Assembly (NCBI GenBank): GCA_001788395.1
Contig: MGBT01000143.1
Coordinates: 3,667 to 38,563 of the forward strand
From: Candidatus Rokubacteria bacterium GWA2_70_23
Lineage (GTDB): Bacteria > Methylomirabilota > Methylomirabilia > Rokubacteriales > CSP1-6
Reading direction: 5' to 3'
Length of the DNA: 34,897 nt
The position numbers and the translations under genes are program-made. Position 1 is the first letter of the stretch, and the number at the start of each line of letters is the position of its first letter. Positions 1 through 8,586 of the stretch are shown one piece after another. The notes under the pieces were generated by a model. The model was not told the DNA's origin. It saw only the letters and a list, made by a program, of their open reading frames with translations, and did no database searches.

Positions 1-345
1 CGGGCGCGATCGTCGGGAGGCACCCAGACGGTGGCGTGGAGGTCGAAGCCGTCGAGTTGGGCCTGGCGCGGGCCGCGGGAGGCGACGTGACCGAGGTCCG
101 GCTCGTCGCCAAGGCGGCGGACGCGGCCGCCGGCGCGGGGGCCGAGGGCGACGCGGCCCTGGACGGAGGCGCCGACGAGGCTGGCCAGGACCGGCGAGGC
201 TTCGGCGAGCGGGTCGGCCGGCGCCGTGTCGTCGGCGGGCTCGAGCTGGCGGCGGGCGAGGAGCCGGCCCACGCGGGCGCGGACGGTGGCGAGGATCTGC
301 GCCACGTCCTCGTCGCTCGGTGGGGGCGCGGGGTGAAAGGTGAGC
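1..345 (-). pseudogene. IS91-family (Y2) transposase fragment, C-terminal portion, running off the window start
   Basis: Minus-strand reading without stops: LTFHPAPPPSDEDVAQILATVRARVGRLLARRQLEPADDTAPADPLAEASPVLASLVGASVQGRVALGPRAGGRVRRLGDEPDLGHVASRGPRQAQLDGFDLHATVWVPPDDRA; resembles the region before the DGFDLHA.V.VP.DDR motif of IS91/IS801-like transposases. The N-terminal part is absent upstream. Confidence 0.6.
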
Positions 346-553
346 GCGCCCGGCCGGGCTCGCCTATCTCGGACTCGGCACCCAGCCGCCGCACCCGTTC
401 TGGGGGCTCATGCTGCGCGAGGCCCAGGCCTTCCTCGGCATGAACACGTGGTTTGCCATCTTCCCGGGCGGCGCCATCGCCGTGACCGTCCTCGGGCTCA
501 ACCTGCTGGGAGACGGGCTGCGCGATCTGCTGGACCCCAAGATGGCGCGATGA
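344..553 (+). pseudogene. C-terminal remnant of a DppC/OppC-type ABC transporter permease
   Basis: In-frame tail AYLGLGTQPPHPFWGLMLREAQAFLGMNTWFAIFPGGAIAVTVLGLNLLGDGLRDLLDPKMAR*, characteristic of DppC/OppC C-termini; preceded in frame by TGA at 341-343 and by transposase sequence. Confidence 0.75.
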
Positions 554-625
554 CGGCTTCCGAGGCGGCCGCCGGCGGCGACGCGGGCCCAGGCGCCATG
601 CGGTCCAGGTATTCCGGGAGACTCA

Positions 626-1570
626 TTACCGCTTGCGGGCGACGGCAGGCTCGACGTGGGAGCCATCCGTGGTCACGCGTCCTCGCACGATGTCGAAGTG
701 GTCGAGGACGAACTGCAGCGCGGGCAGGCGGTCGCGCAGCGCGCTCGCGGTGTCGAAGCCCACCCCGTCGGAGCGGACGTAGTCGAAGACGAGGTGCCCG
801 CCCGGCTTGAGCGCGCGGTGGAAGTGCTGGAGCACGGGGATCGGGCGGGGCAGGTGCTCCAGGACCTCCATGCAGAAGATCGTGTCGTAGCTGCCCGGCA
901 GCGGCGCGTCGTCCCCCGGCAGCACCGGCACCATGGTGACGAAGCGATCCCGCCGGAACTTCCAGCGCGCATGGTGGAAGAGCAGGTGCGGGATGTCCGC
1001 GCCCACGAGCTGGAGGTCCCGATGGCGGTAGTGGCGGGCCAGCGAGGTCAGGATGGGCGCGGCACCGCAGCCAAACTCGGCGATCCGCCCTCCGCGCGGG
1101 ACCCAGCGGATGTAGGGGTGGACGCGCAACGGGGCCAGTGCCAGCCGGTAGGTGTGGTTGAAGAGGTAGTGCACCGTCCGAGGATCGCGCCACGCGTCGA
1201 GGTGCTTGTCATCCGAGGCGAGGTCGGCGTTCGACAGGCTCTCGAAGTGGATGGTCTGCAGCCGCTGCCGGTACACGCCCGCCAGATAATAGAACTCGAA
1301 GGGCTGGATGGGCCGGCAGCCGAGCTCCCCGGACCAGTACTCCTGGAACTCACGCAGCCAGCCGAGGCGGAGGTTGGCGTGGACGAGCCGCCGGTGAAGC
1401 CCCGACTTCACCTGCGCCCCGAGCGCGGAGAGCCGCGCGAGGCTCGCGAACGTCCCGAGCGGTCCCAGCCCATCGCCGCTCCGTGCTGCCGGGTCGGGCT
1501 GCGGGAGGCCGGCGTCCTGCTCTTCGAGAAGTGCTCCGATGTCGGGCCGGAAGTCGTCGTAGCGATTCAT
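626..1570 (-). CDS. class I SAM-dependent methyltransferase
   Basis: ORF 314 aa; motif I-like IAEFGCGAAPILTSLA, then FCMEVLEHLPRPIPVLQHFHRALKPGGHLVFD. Confidence 0.8.
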   Translation of the reverse strand: MNRYDDFRPDIGALLEEQDAGLPQPDPAARSGDGLGPLGTFASLARLSALGAQVKSGLHRRLVHANLRLGWLREFQEYWSGELGCRPIQPFEFYYLAGVYRQRLQTIHFESLSNADLASDDKHLDAWRDPRTVHYLFNHTYRLALAPLRVHPYIRWVPRGGRIAEFGCGAAPILTSLARHYRHRDLQLVGADIPHLLFHHARWKFRRDRFVTMVPVLPGDDAPLPGSYDTIFCMEVLEHLPRPIPVLQHFHRALKPGGHLVFDYVRSDGVGFDTASALRDRLPALQFVLDHFDIVRGRVTTDGSHVEPAVARKR

Positions 1571-1643
1571 GGGTCATCGAGGTCCACGGCAGCGTGCTCG
1601 CGCCACCTTAGCCCAGCCGTTTTCCGGGTGTCAAGGACTGCAG

Positions 1644-1701
1644 GGCGAGCCGCAGCCGAAGGCGAGGCGAGCGAACATGGGGATCCCCCGAGCGGAGCGA
1701 G
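1644..1701 (+). repeat. dispersed intergenic repeat, copy A
   Basis: ggcgagccgcagccgaaggcgaggcgagcgaacatggggatcccccgagcggagcgag; about 80% identical by eye to the reverse complement of 9389-9445. Confidence 0.6.
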
Positions 1702-1706
1702 GCGGG

Positions 1707-1768
1707 CGAGCCGGGGTGCCGCTCCGAACCCCGTGGGGTTCCGTGGGTGAGGAGCGGCCCCCGGCTCG
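1707..1768 (+). promoter_or_regulatory. large imperfect stem-loop in the intergenic region before neuC
   Basis: cgagccgggg-t-gccgctcc (1707-1725) pairs with ggagcggcccccggctcg (1751-1768): 18 bp with one bulge; loop contains a second inverted repeat gaacccc-gt-ggggttc (1726-1741). Confidence 0.6.
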
Positions 1769-1803
1769 GTCGCCGCGCGCGGAGGCGGCGCAGGGCTGCG
1801 TGC

Positions 1804-1809
1804 TAGAAT
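1804..1809 (+). promoter_or_regulatory. candidate -10 element (TAGAAT) directly before neuC
   Basis: tagaat, then 7 nt, then ATG at 1817; no convincing -35. Confidence 0.35.
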
Positions 1810-1816
1810 GCGGGCG

Positions 1817-2980
1817 ATGCCACGAACTGTCGGCGTCGTCACCGTCGCCCGCTCCGACTACGGCCATCTCGTCCCCGTGCTCCAGGAAATCCAGGCCGTG
1901 CCCGACCTCGAGCTCGGCGTCTACGTGGCGGGCAGCCATCTCGCGACGCGCTTCGGGCGCACCGTCACCGCCGTCGAGACCGATGGCTGGCCCATCGTCG
2001 AGCGGATCGAGATGCTGCTCGACTCGGACACCCCCGGGGCCATCGCCGCCTCCACGGGAATCGGCGTGGCCGGCTTCGCCCGCGCCTTTGCGCGCCGGCG
2101 CCCCGACCTGCTCGTCGTCCTCGGCGACCGCTTCGAGATGCTGAGCGCCGCGGTGGCGGCGCTGCCCTTCGCGCTTCCCGTGGCTCACCTGCACGGCGGC
2201 GAGCTCACCGAGGGGGCCATGGACGAGCAGATCCGCCATGCCATCACCAAGCTCTCGCACCTGCACTTCGCGGCGGCCGAGCCGTACGCCCGGCGCCTCG
2301 TCCAGATGGGCGAGGAGCCGTGGCGCGTCCACTGCTGCGGGGCGCCCGGCCTCGACCGGCTCCTGCGGCTCGCGCGACTGTCCCGGGCAGCACTCGCCGA
2401 GCGGGTCGGGCTCCCGCTGCGCCGCCCCACGCTGCTCGTCACCTTGCACCCGGTCACGCTCGAGTACGCCGACACGGCGATGCACGCCGACGAGCTCGCT
2501 GCAGCGCTCTCCAAGGTGGACGGCGACGTGATCGCCACCTATCCCGGTGCCGACACCGCGGGCCAGACGATCATCGAGCGCCTCGAGGCGCTGGCCGCCT
2601 CGCGTCCGGGCACGCGCCTCGTCAAGAGCCTGGGCGACGAGGCCTACGCCTCGCTCCTCAGGGAAGCCGACGTCATGGTGGGCAATTCCTCCAGCGGGAT
2701 CATCGAGGCTCCGTCCTTCGGCCTGCCGGTGGTCAATATCGGCTCGCGCCAGCGCGGGCGCCTCCGCGGCGCCAACGTCATCGACGCCGGCTACGGGCGG
2801 AATGAGATCCTGGACGGGCTCAGGCGGGCGCTCGAGCCTGGCTTCCGCGCGGGCCTCGCCGGCCTCGTGAACCCCTATGGCGACGGGCAGGCGGCGCCGC
2901 GCATCGTCGAGATCCTGCGGGACGTCGAGCTGGGCCCGCGGCTGATCCAGAAGCGCTTCGCCGACGCACCGCCGGCCTGA
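1817..2980 (+). CDS. neuC: hydrolysing UDP-N-acetylglucosamine 2-epimerase family (NeuC/LegG-like)
   Basis: MPRTVGVVTVARSDYGHL..., VVLGDRFEMLSAAVAA, HLHGGELTEGAMDEQIRHAITKLSHLHF, VGNSSSGIIEAPSFGLPVVNIGSRQRGR; start moved to the second Met. Confidence 0.9.
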   Translation: MPRTVGVVTVARSDYGHLVPVLQEIQAVPDLELGVYVAGSHLATRFGRTVTAVETDGWPIVERIEMLLDSDTPGAIAASTGIGVAGFARAFARRRPDLLVVLGDRFEMLSAAVAALPFALPVAHLHGGELTEGAMDEQIRHAITKLSHLHFAAAEPYARRLVQMGEEPWRVHCCGAPGLDRLLRLARLSRAALAERVGLPLRRPTLLVTLHPVTLEYADTAMHADELAAALSKVDGDVIATYPGADTAGQTIIERLEALAASRPGTRLVKSLGDEAYASLLREADVMVGNSSSGIIEAPSFGLPVVNIGSRQRGRLRGANVIDAGYGRNEILDGLRRALEPGFRAGLAGLVNPYGDGQAAPRIVEILRDVELGPRLIQKRFADAPPA

Positions 2981-2982
2981 CG

Positions 2983-4209
2983 GTGACGATCGGCTTCCTC
3001 GCGTTCAGGAAGGGCTTCCTCCGCGTCCTGGGCTCGCTCATCCAGGCGGCCCTCGACCGCGGCCACCGCGTGGCGCTCCTCTGGGACCCGGCGCAGGCCA
3101 AGCCGGGTGAGGCCGTCAGGGCCGCCGATCTCGCCGTCTGGCCCGGCGCGGAGCCCCACGCCCACCACCTGGGCGCCCCGCTCGCGCCCGTCGTGGAGCG
3201 CCTCGGCCTCCGTGCCCTCGTGGCGCCGTCGCTTCACACCTACCTCCGCGCCGCCGGGATCGAGGGGGAGGTGGACGCCATCCGCCGAGCCGGGGCGCGG
3301 CTCTACTCGGTGGACTACGCCTTCGAGACGGTGACGGCCGATCCGGAAGGGTACCGGCTCATCGACACGACCTTCTACACGAGCGAGTACCAGCGCGAGC
3401 TGCACTGGCGGATCATGGCCGAGGGCTTCGCGCGCCTCGGCCCCGGCACGGACCGCGCGGCCCGGAGCGCGGTGGCGGGCTCCACCATGATGGATCAGCT
3501 CGCCGTCGTGGACCGGGCCGCCGTGCGGAAGCGGTACGGGCTCGCATCCGACCAGCCTGTCGTGCTCCTCATGTCGCTCAAGATGGCGGTGCCGGATCCG
3601 TGGCGCCGGCTGGTCTGGGGGGCGAGCCCCCGGCTCTGGCGGGCCGCCCGCGCCGCGCTGGGCGGGCACGCCGACTGGGTGCCGGACATCGTGCGCGGTC
3701 ACGGCTACCGCGAGCTGGTGCTGGCGCTCCGCGACCTCTGCCGGCGCGAGGGGGCGGCGCTCATCGTCAAGTCGCGGGAGAAGAACGCCGACCCCGGCTT
3801 CCTCCGCCGCCTCGCGGATGTCTTCGTCTATGACGAGGCGCTCTACCCGTACACCTCCATGGAGCTCATGGCCGTGGCGAGTCTCTGCGTCCACTTCCAG
3901 AGTGGCGCCGTGCTCGAGGCCGCCTTCGCGGGCGTGCCGTCGCTCAGCGTGGAGGTCTCCCAGTCGCATCTGCAGGGCTACGCGAGCTTCGACGAGGTCT
4001 ACGGGGGGCGCCCGGAAAGCCTCCAGAACTTCCCCGGCATCGTGTGGCCGGTCGGCCACCGGGAGGCGGTGGGGCTCATCGAGGGCTCCCGGCTCGACGC
4101 CTTCGCGGTGGAGCCGGAGGCGCGGCGCCGCTACGTGGAGAAGTTCCTGGGCTTCGACGACACCCGGAGCAGCGAGAGGATCCTCGAGGCCATCGAGCGG
4201 GCCGCCTGA
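2983..4209 (+). CDS. GT-B-like surface carbohydrate protein (putative glycosyltransferase, uncharacterised)
   Basis: 408 aa, GTG start; IVKSREKN, FVYDEALYPYTSMELMAVASLCVHFQSGAVLEAAFAGVPSLSVEV resembles the C-terminal half of GT-B capsule-type proteins; 2 bp after neuC. Confidence 0.55.
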   Translation: MTIGFLAFRKGFLRVLGSLIQAALDRGHRVALLWDPAQAKPGEAVRAADLAVWPGAEPHAHHLGAPLAPVVERLGLRALVAPSLHTYLRAAGIEGEVDAIRRAGARLYSVDYAFETVTADPEGYRLIDTTFYTSEYQRELHWRIMAEGFARLGPGTDRAARSAVAGSTMMDQLAVVDRAAVRKRYGLASDQPVVLLMSLKMAVPDPWRRLVWGASPRLWRAARAALGGHADWVPDIVRGHGYRELVLALRDLCRREGAALIVKSREKNADPGFLRRLADVFVYDEALYPYTSMELMAVASLCVHFQSGAVLEAAFAGVPSLSVEVSQSHLQGYASFDEVYGGRPESLQNFPGIVWPVGHREAVGLIEGSRLDAFAVEPEARRRYVEKFLGFDDTRSSERILEAIERAA

Positions 4210-4210
4210 G

Positions 4211-4915
4211 TCAGCGGCGCGGCGCGCCGAGGAGCAGCTCGGCCAGCCGCAGATCCATCGCGTCGTCGATGTTGATCGAGTCCTCGCGCGCCATGATGTA
4301 GGGCGCCGTCTGCTCAGGATAGAAGGTGCGCTGGGCGCGGAGGACGGGCACGCGGATGGCGTAGATGCTGCCGTTCGGCTGGTAGGCGGGCGGCAGCTCC
4401 TGGCGGTGGTCGGCCCGCGCCCCTTCGGGGAAGAGCCAGGAGAGCCGCCCCTCCGTCACGCGTATCATCCACTGGGGCGGATAATCCGGCCGGGTCACGG
4501 CCACCACGGCCTCGGCGCTGGGGTCCTCCCGCAGCGCCTGGACGGCGCCGTCGATGTGCGCCGCGCGGCGCAGCGGCGCCGTGGCGGGCAGCAGCACGAC
4601 GACATCTGGACGGTGGTCGTCTTTCTCCTCCAGCCAGTCCAGGGCGTGGAGCGCCACGTCCACGGTGCTGCTCCGATCTCCCGCCAGAACCGCGGGGCGC
4701 CGGAACGGGACCTCGCACCCCGCCCTGCGCGCCGCGGCCATGATCTCGTCGTCGTCGCTCGAGAGGATCACCCGCGAGAGCGTCCGCGCGCCCTTCGCCG
4801 CCTCGATGGTGTGGACGATGAGCGGCTTGCCTGCCAGGAGGAGCAGGTTCTTCCCCGGCAGCCCCTTCGAGCCGCCGCGGGCCACGATGATCCCCAGCGC
4901 GAGGGGCGGCGTCAC
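4211..4915 (-). CDS. neuA: acylneuraminate cytidylyltransferase (NeuA/LegF-like), copy 1
   Basis: IIVARGGSKGLPGKNLLLLAGKPLIVHTIEAA...ILSSDDDEI...LLPATAPLR...YQPNGSIYAIRV...INIDDAMDLRLAE; GTG start overlaps the upstream stop. The track's 355-aa ORF is over-extended. Confidence 0.9.
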   Translation of the reverse strand: MTPPLALGIIVARGGSKGLPGKNLLLLAGKPLIVHTIEAAKGARTLSRVILSSDDDEIMAAARRAGCEVPFRRPAVLAGDRSSTVDVALHALDWLEEKDDHRPDVVVLLPATAPLRRAAHIDGAVQALREDPSAEAVVAVTRPDYPPQWMIRVTEGRLSWLFPEGARADHRQELPPAYQPNGSIYAIRVPVLRAQRTFYPEQTAPYIMAREDSINIDDAMDLRLAELLLGAPRR

Positions 4916-6054
4916 GATTGCGCCTCCCCGGCATGGCGGTGGCCGGCCTCCAGCACGGCGTCGACGATGACCTGGATGTCCGCCCCTCGGGGCAGGAGAA
5001 GACTCGCCTCGTGGTACTCGCGCCGGCCTCCGGGGGTCAGCAACGCGTCCATCAGCGGCAGGACCTCGGCGGGATCGCGCGCGACCAGGCCCAGCCCCTG
5101 CTCGACTCCATCCGGCACGGCCAGTCCCGCGTACTCGCTCAGAAAGGCCCGAGACTCGGGGGTGGTCATCAGGAAGAGCACGGCGCCGAGAGGGTCCGGG
5201 CTCAGCGACGAGAGGAAGGCGTAGTCCAGGGAGCAGTGGGAGAAGCAGGTGGTCACGAGATCGCAGGCCACGAGCCATGGCTCCGCGGCCGACATCTCGC
5301 TGGCGTCGAAGACCTCCACGCCGGTGCTCCGGAGCGCCGCGAGATGCGCCTCCCGGCGTCCGAGGGACTTCGGATGCTCCCGCAGCACCAGCAGAGGCTT
5401 GGCCTCGCGCTCGGCCAGCGCCTGGACCAGATGTCCGACGGCGGCCTCGTGGCCGGGGATCTCGACGGGTTGACCGAAGAAGCCCAGCACGGAGCGGCCC
5501 CGCGGGGCGCCGAGCCTCTGCCTGACGGAGGCGCGCAGTGCCGGCACGTCCAGCGCCGCATAGCAGGCGTGGCGGAGCGAGCCCACCGGGGTGGCCTCCA
5601 CGCCCCAGCGCTCCCGGGTCAGCCGGGCCGCGGCCTCGTCCCTCACGAAGTATCGCTCGGCCAGGCCGCCGTCGATGGCGTTGGCATCCCCGGGGAAGTC
5701 CTGGAGCGCGAAGGTCGGCCGGCCGCCGGCCCGGGCCAGGAGCGCTTCGTCGATCCCGACGCCGAGCGAGGAGATCCCCGTCACGACCACATCGGGATCG
5801 AGCGTGGCGAGCATCCGCTGCGCGGCCTCGAGGAGCGGGGCCGGATCCCCGCCGGCCTGCACGTGGGTGGAGCCGTCGGGCAGCGCAAAGCGGACCGGCT
5901 GCTCGCCGGCGGCCGCGAGGAGATCGAAGGCTGGCGGGCTCGCCACGAGCGTCGTCTCGAGCCGCGGGTCGTCGCGTAGCGCTGCGGCCAGGGCGGCCAC
6001 CTGGGCCACCGCGCCCGCATCGCGGGCGGACAGCAGCAACCGCACCCGCCTCAC
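4912..6054 (-). CDS. GT-B/NeuC-like orphan protein in the nonulosonate operon
   Basis: VRRVRLLLSARDAGAVAQVAALAAALRDD...TLDPDVVVTGISSLGVGIDEALL...VGSLRHACYAAL...FFGQPVEIPGHEAAVGHLVQAL; coupled on both sides by GTGA overlaps. The 778-aa ORF in the track is an over-extension. Confidence 0.55.
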   Translation of the reverse strand: MRRVRLLLSARDAGAVAQVAALAAALRDDPRLETTLVASPPAFDLLAAAGEQPVRFALPDGSTHVQAGGDPAPLLEAAQRMLATLDPDVVVTGISSLGVGIDEALLARAGGRPTFALQDFPGDANAIDGGLAERYFVRDEAAARLTRERWGVEATPVGSLRHACYAALDVPALRASVRQRLGAPRGRSVLGFFGQPVEIPGHEAAVGHLVQALAEREAKPLLVLREHPKSLGRREAHLAALRSTGVEVFDASEMSAAEPWLVACDLVTTCFSHCSLDYAFLSSLSPDPLGAVLFLMTTPESRAFLSEYAGLAVPDGVEQGLGLVARDPAEVLPLMDALLTPGGRREYHEASLLLPRGADIQVIVDAVLEAGHRHAGEAQS

Positions 6055-6764
6055 GGCCGCGCCAGTCCCGCCGCCACCACGGCCTCGGCCAGCGCCCAGT
6101 CCTCGGGGGTGTCGATGTCGATGCCCTCGATCGTGTCGGTGGGAAGGGCGCGAAGCCGCGGCGGGAAGAGCCGCCGCTGGCGCGCGAGGCTCTCTCGCAT
6201 GATGAGGTAGAGAGTGCCGTTGGGGGTGAGCGTGACGCGCACCTCCTGCCGGCGGATGCCCTCCTCCCACGCGGCGAGCGGGACCAGGAGCCCGTCCTCT
6301 CCCTCGCGGTAGAGGAGCGAGGGGCTCCGCTCGATGCGGGTGGCGCCGATCACGCCCTCGGTGCCGGGCAACGCCAGCAGGTCGAGCGCCTGCCGGAGGC
6401 GCTCCGGCCGCCTGAAGGGGCAGGTGGGCTGGAGCAGCATGACCGCCCCCGGAGCGAAGCCGGCGCGCTCCTCCATGAAGCGCACGGCGTGGTCGACCAC
6501 GTCCACCATCTCGCTGTCGTCCTGCGCCAGCGCGGCGGGGCGAAGGAACGGGGTCTCGAGGCCGAAGGAGCGCCCGGCCTCGGCGATGCCCGGGTCCTCC
6601 GTGGTGAGGACGGCGCGCGCGGCGACGCCGGAGGCGGCGATGGCCCGCGCCGTCCAGCCCAGCAGCGGCAGGCCCCCGAGCGGCTTGAGGTTCTTCCCCG
6701 GCAGCCCCTTGGAGCCCGCGCGGGCGGGGACCAGGATCAGGAGACCTGGTGGCGGAGTGTCCAC
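6051..6764 (-). CDS. acylneuraminate cytidylyltransferase-like, copy 2
   Basis: LLILVPARAGSKGLPGKNLKPLGGLPLLGWTARAI...LLQPTCPFRRPERL...VTLTPNGTLYLIMRESL...IDIDTPEDWALAEAV. Confidence 0.85.
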   Translation of the reverse strand: MDTPPPGLLILVPARAGSKGLPGKNLKPLGGLPLLGWTARAIAASGVAARAVLTTEDPGIAEAGRSFGLETPFLRPAALAQDDSEMVDVVDHAVRFMEERAGFAPGAVMLLQPTCPFRRPERLRQALDLLALPGTEGVIGATRIERSPSLLYREGEDGLLVPLAAWEEGIRRQEVRVTLTPNGTLYLIMRESLARQRRLFPPRLRALPTDTIEGIDIDTPEDWALAEAVVAAGLARP

Positions 6765-7936
6765 TGCCCTCCCTCCCGCGTCCACAGGTGCGGGGAGCGG
6801 AACTGGTCCACGATCTCCCGGAAGCGGGCCTCGGGGATGCCCATGTACTCGAGGTTCTCCTGGAACCACTTCTCCGGGAACTCGCCGTCGAAGCGCCGCA
6901 CCAGCGCCACGCCCTCCTCGCGGGTGAGGTGGCGGTTGCGGATCTCCTGCGCGGCGTCGTAGGAGGCCCGCCCCAGCCCGAACTTGATGTACGTCGTGTA
7001 GTAGTGCAGGCCGTCCATGCGGTCGTCGATGCTGTTGTACTTCGAGTACGTCCCCTCGGTGCGCTCGGTGTTGGCCTCGAACTGCGCGTGCTCGACGGCG
7101 TAGTAGTAGCACTCCTGCGGCACCCACCTGAGGTAGTAGCCGAGGTACTGCACGTCGATCTTCTTGTCGGCCAGGAGCTGGGGATCGCCCGGCAGGTAGG
7201 GATCCAGATCCCTGGTGGTGATGCCGTGGGCGGCCAGCTCGGGCACACGCAACCCGCCCAGGTGGAGGTCCTCGAGCCGGTCGCCCCGCGTGTAGTAGCG
7301 CGGATCGCGCCGGGCCGTGACCGCCTCGTCGTGCGGGTTGCCGTACTCCACCTCGTTCTCGCCGTAGATCACCAGCGGGATATCCCAGAGCGCGGCGAAC
7401 TTCGGCGGCAGGGACTTCTGACCGAAGATGAATGGCTGGAACGGGTGCAGGAGGTTCTCGAAGGCCAGCCGCGTGAGCGTCCGGTGCACCCGGCCGTTCG
7501 GCGTGCAGAGGAAATTGTCGAAGCCCGCGTGGATCCACGACTGGAAGTTGCGCCAGCCCACCTCGGTGTAGATGTGAGGCGCCCAGGTGACCGTGAGCGG
7601 GTTCATGCCGTACGTGTACTTGAGGAGATGCGAGGCGTAGATGCTGTCCTTGCCGCCCGAGCCCGGGACGAGGACATCGTAGCGGCCGTCGGTGCGCCGG
7701 TAGCGCGCCAGCAGGTCCTGGAGCTCGCGCTCGCGCTCGGCCCAGTCCACCTTCTCCTTCAGCTCGGCGAAGCGGCAGGCGGCGCACACGCCGTCGGCGT
7801 CGACGTGGATGGTCTCCTTCTTCGACTCGCGCGTGTGGGTGTACTCGACGGTGGAGGAGGGGCGCTGGTTGGAGATCACGCAGCGGGCGCAGAAGCGCAC
7901 CTCGGCCGGCAGGCCGAACTTCGTCGCGGGCGTCAT
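6737..7936 (-). CDS. wbpG: N-acetyl sugar amidotransferase (WbpG/PseA-like), PP-loop
   Basis: FCARCVISNQRPS, DGVCAACRFAELK, PP-loop LVPGSGGKDSIYASHLLKYTYGMNPLTVTW, YGENEVEYG; next to HisH/HisF-type genes. Confidence 0.85.
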   Translation of the reverse strand: MTPATKFGLPAEVRFCARCVISNQRPSSTVEYTHTRESKKETIHVDADGVCAACRFAELKEKVDWAERERELQDLLARYRRTDGRYDVLVPGSGGKDSIYASHLLKYTYGMNPLTVTWAPHIYTEVGWRNFQSWIHAGFDNFLCTPNGRVHRTLTRLAFENLLHPFQPFIFGQKSLPPKFAALWDIPLVIYGENEVEYGNPHDEAVTARRDPRYYTRGDRLEDLHLGGLRVPELAAHGITTRDLDPYLPGDPQLLADKKIDVQYLGYYLRWVPQECYYYAVEHAQFEANTERTEGTYSKYNSIDDRMDGLHYYTTYIKFGLGRASYDAAQEIRNRHLTREEGVALVRRFDGEFPEKWFQENLEYMGIPEARFREIVDQFRSPHLWTREGGQWTLRHQVS

Positions 7937-8586
7937 GGGGTGCCGTTGACGAAGGCGTCGAGGATGGCAAGCCCCACCTCGCCGCTCTTCTCCGGGTGGA
8001 ACTGGCAGCCGGCGATGTGCTCGGCGGCGATGGCCGCGGCCACGGGCATGCCCGCGAAGCCGATCTCGGCCAGCCGGTGGCGGGCGTCGGCCGGGTGGAC
8101 GGCGTAGGAGTGGACGAAGTAGGCGAAGTCGCCGGGCTTGACGCGGGCGAAGAGCGAGAGCGACCAGGGCAACCCGCCGGGCGACGGCCAGAGCTGGCAC
8201 CAGCCGACATTGGGGATCTTGTCCCGGCCGCCGGGCGCGGGCGTGGGGAGCCGGTCCACCTGCCCGGGGATGAGGCCGAGACCTCCGTGGCGGCCGAACT
8301 CGGTGGACTCCTCCAGCAGGAGCTGCATGCCGAGGCAGACGCCCAGGAGCGGGCGGCCGGCGCGGGCGAACTCCCGCAACCCGTCGTCGAGGCCGCGCGA
8401 GGCGAGCCCCGCCATGGCGTCGCCGAAGGCGCCGACGCCGGGCAGGATCACGCGCTCGGCCTGCCTCACGGCCGCGGGGTCCGCTGTGAGCGCGGGGGCG
8501 CCCCCCACCCTGGCGACGGCCTGGCAGACGCTGAAGAGGTTGCCGCGGCCGTAGTCCACGACGATCACGGCAGGCGTGGCGCTCAC
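7933..8586 (-). CDS. hisH: HisH-type glutamine amidotransferase, probably dedicated to the WbpG-like enzyme
   Basis: VVDYGRGNLFSV, ILPGVGAFGDAM, GVCLGMQLL (nucleophile Cys), CQFHPEKSGEVG (His/Glu). Confidence 0.88.
   Translation of the reverse strand: MSATPAVIVVDYGRGNLFSVCQAVARVGGAPALTADPAAVRQAERVILPGVGAFGDAMAGLASRGLDDGLREFARAGRPLLGVCLGMQLLLEESTEFGRHGGLGLIPGQVDRLPTPAPGGRDKIPNVGWCQLWPSPGGLPWSLSLFARVKPGDFAYFVHSYAVHPADARHRLAEIGFAGMPVAAAIAAEHIAGCQFHPEKSGEVGLAILDAFVNGTP

Noticed and set aside
4912-7248. 778-aa minus-strand ORF as a single protein
   Set aside because: Only the C-terminal ~380 aa reads as protein; the upstream part is out of frame with NeuA copy 2 and the WbpG-like gene, which occupy the same DNA in recognisable frames.
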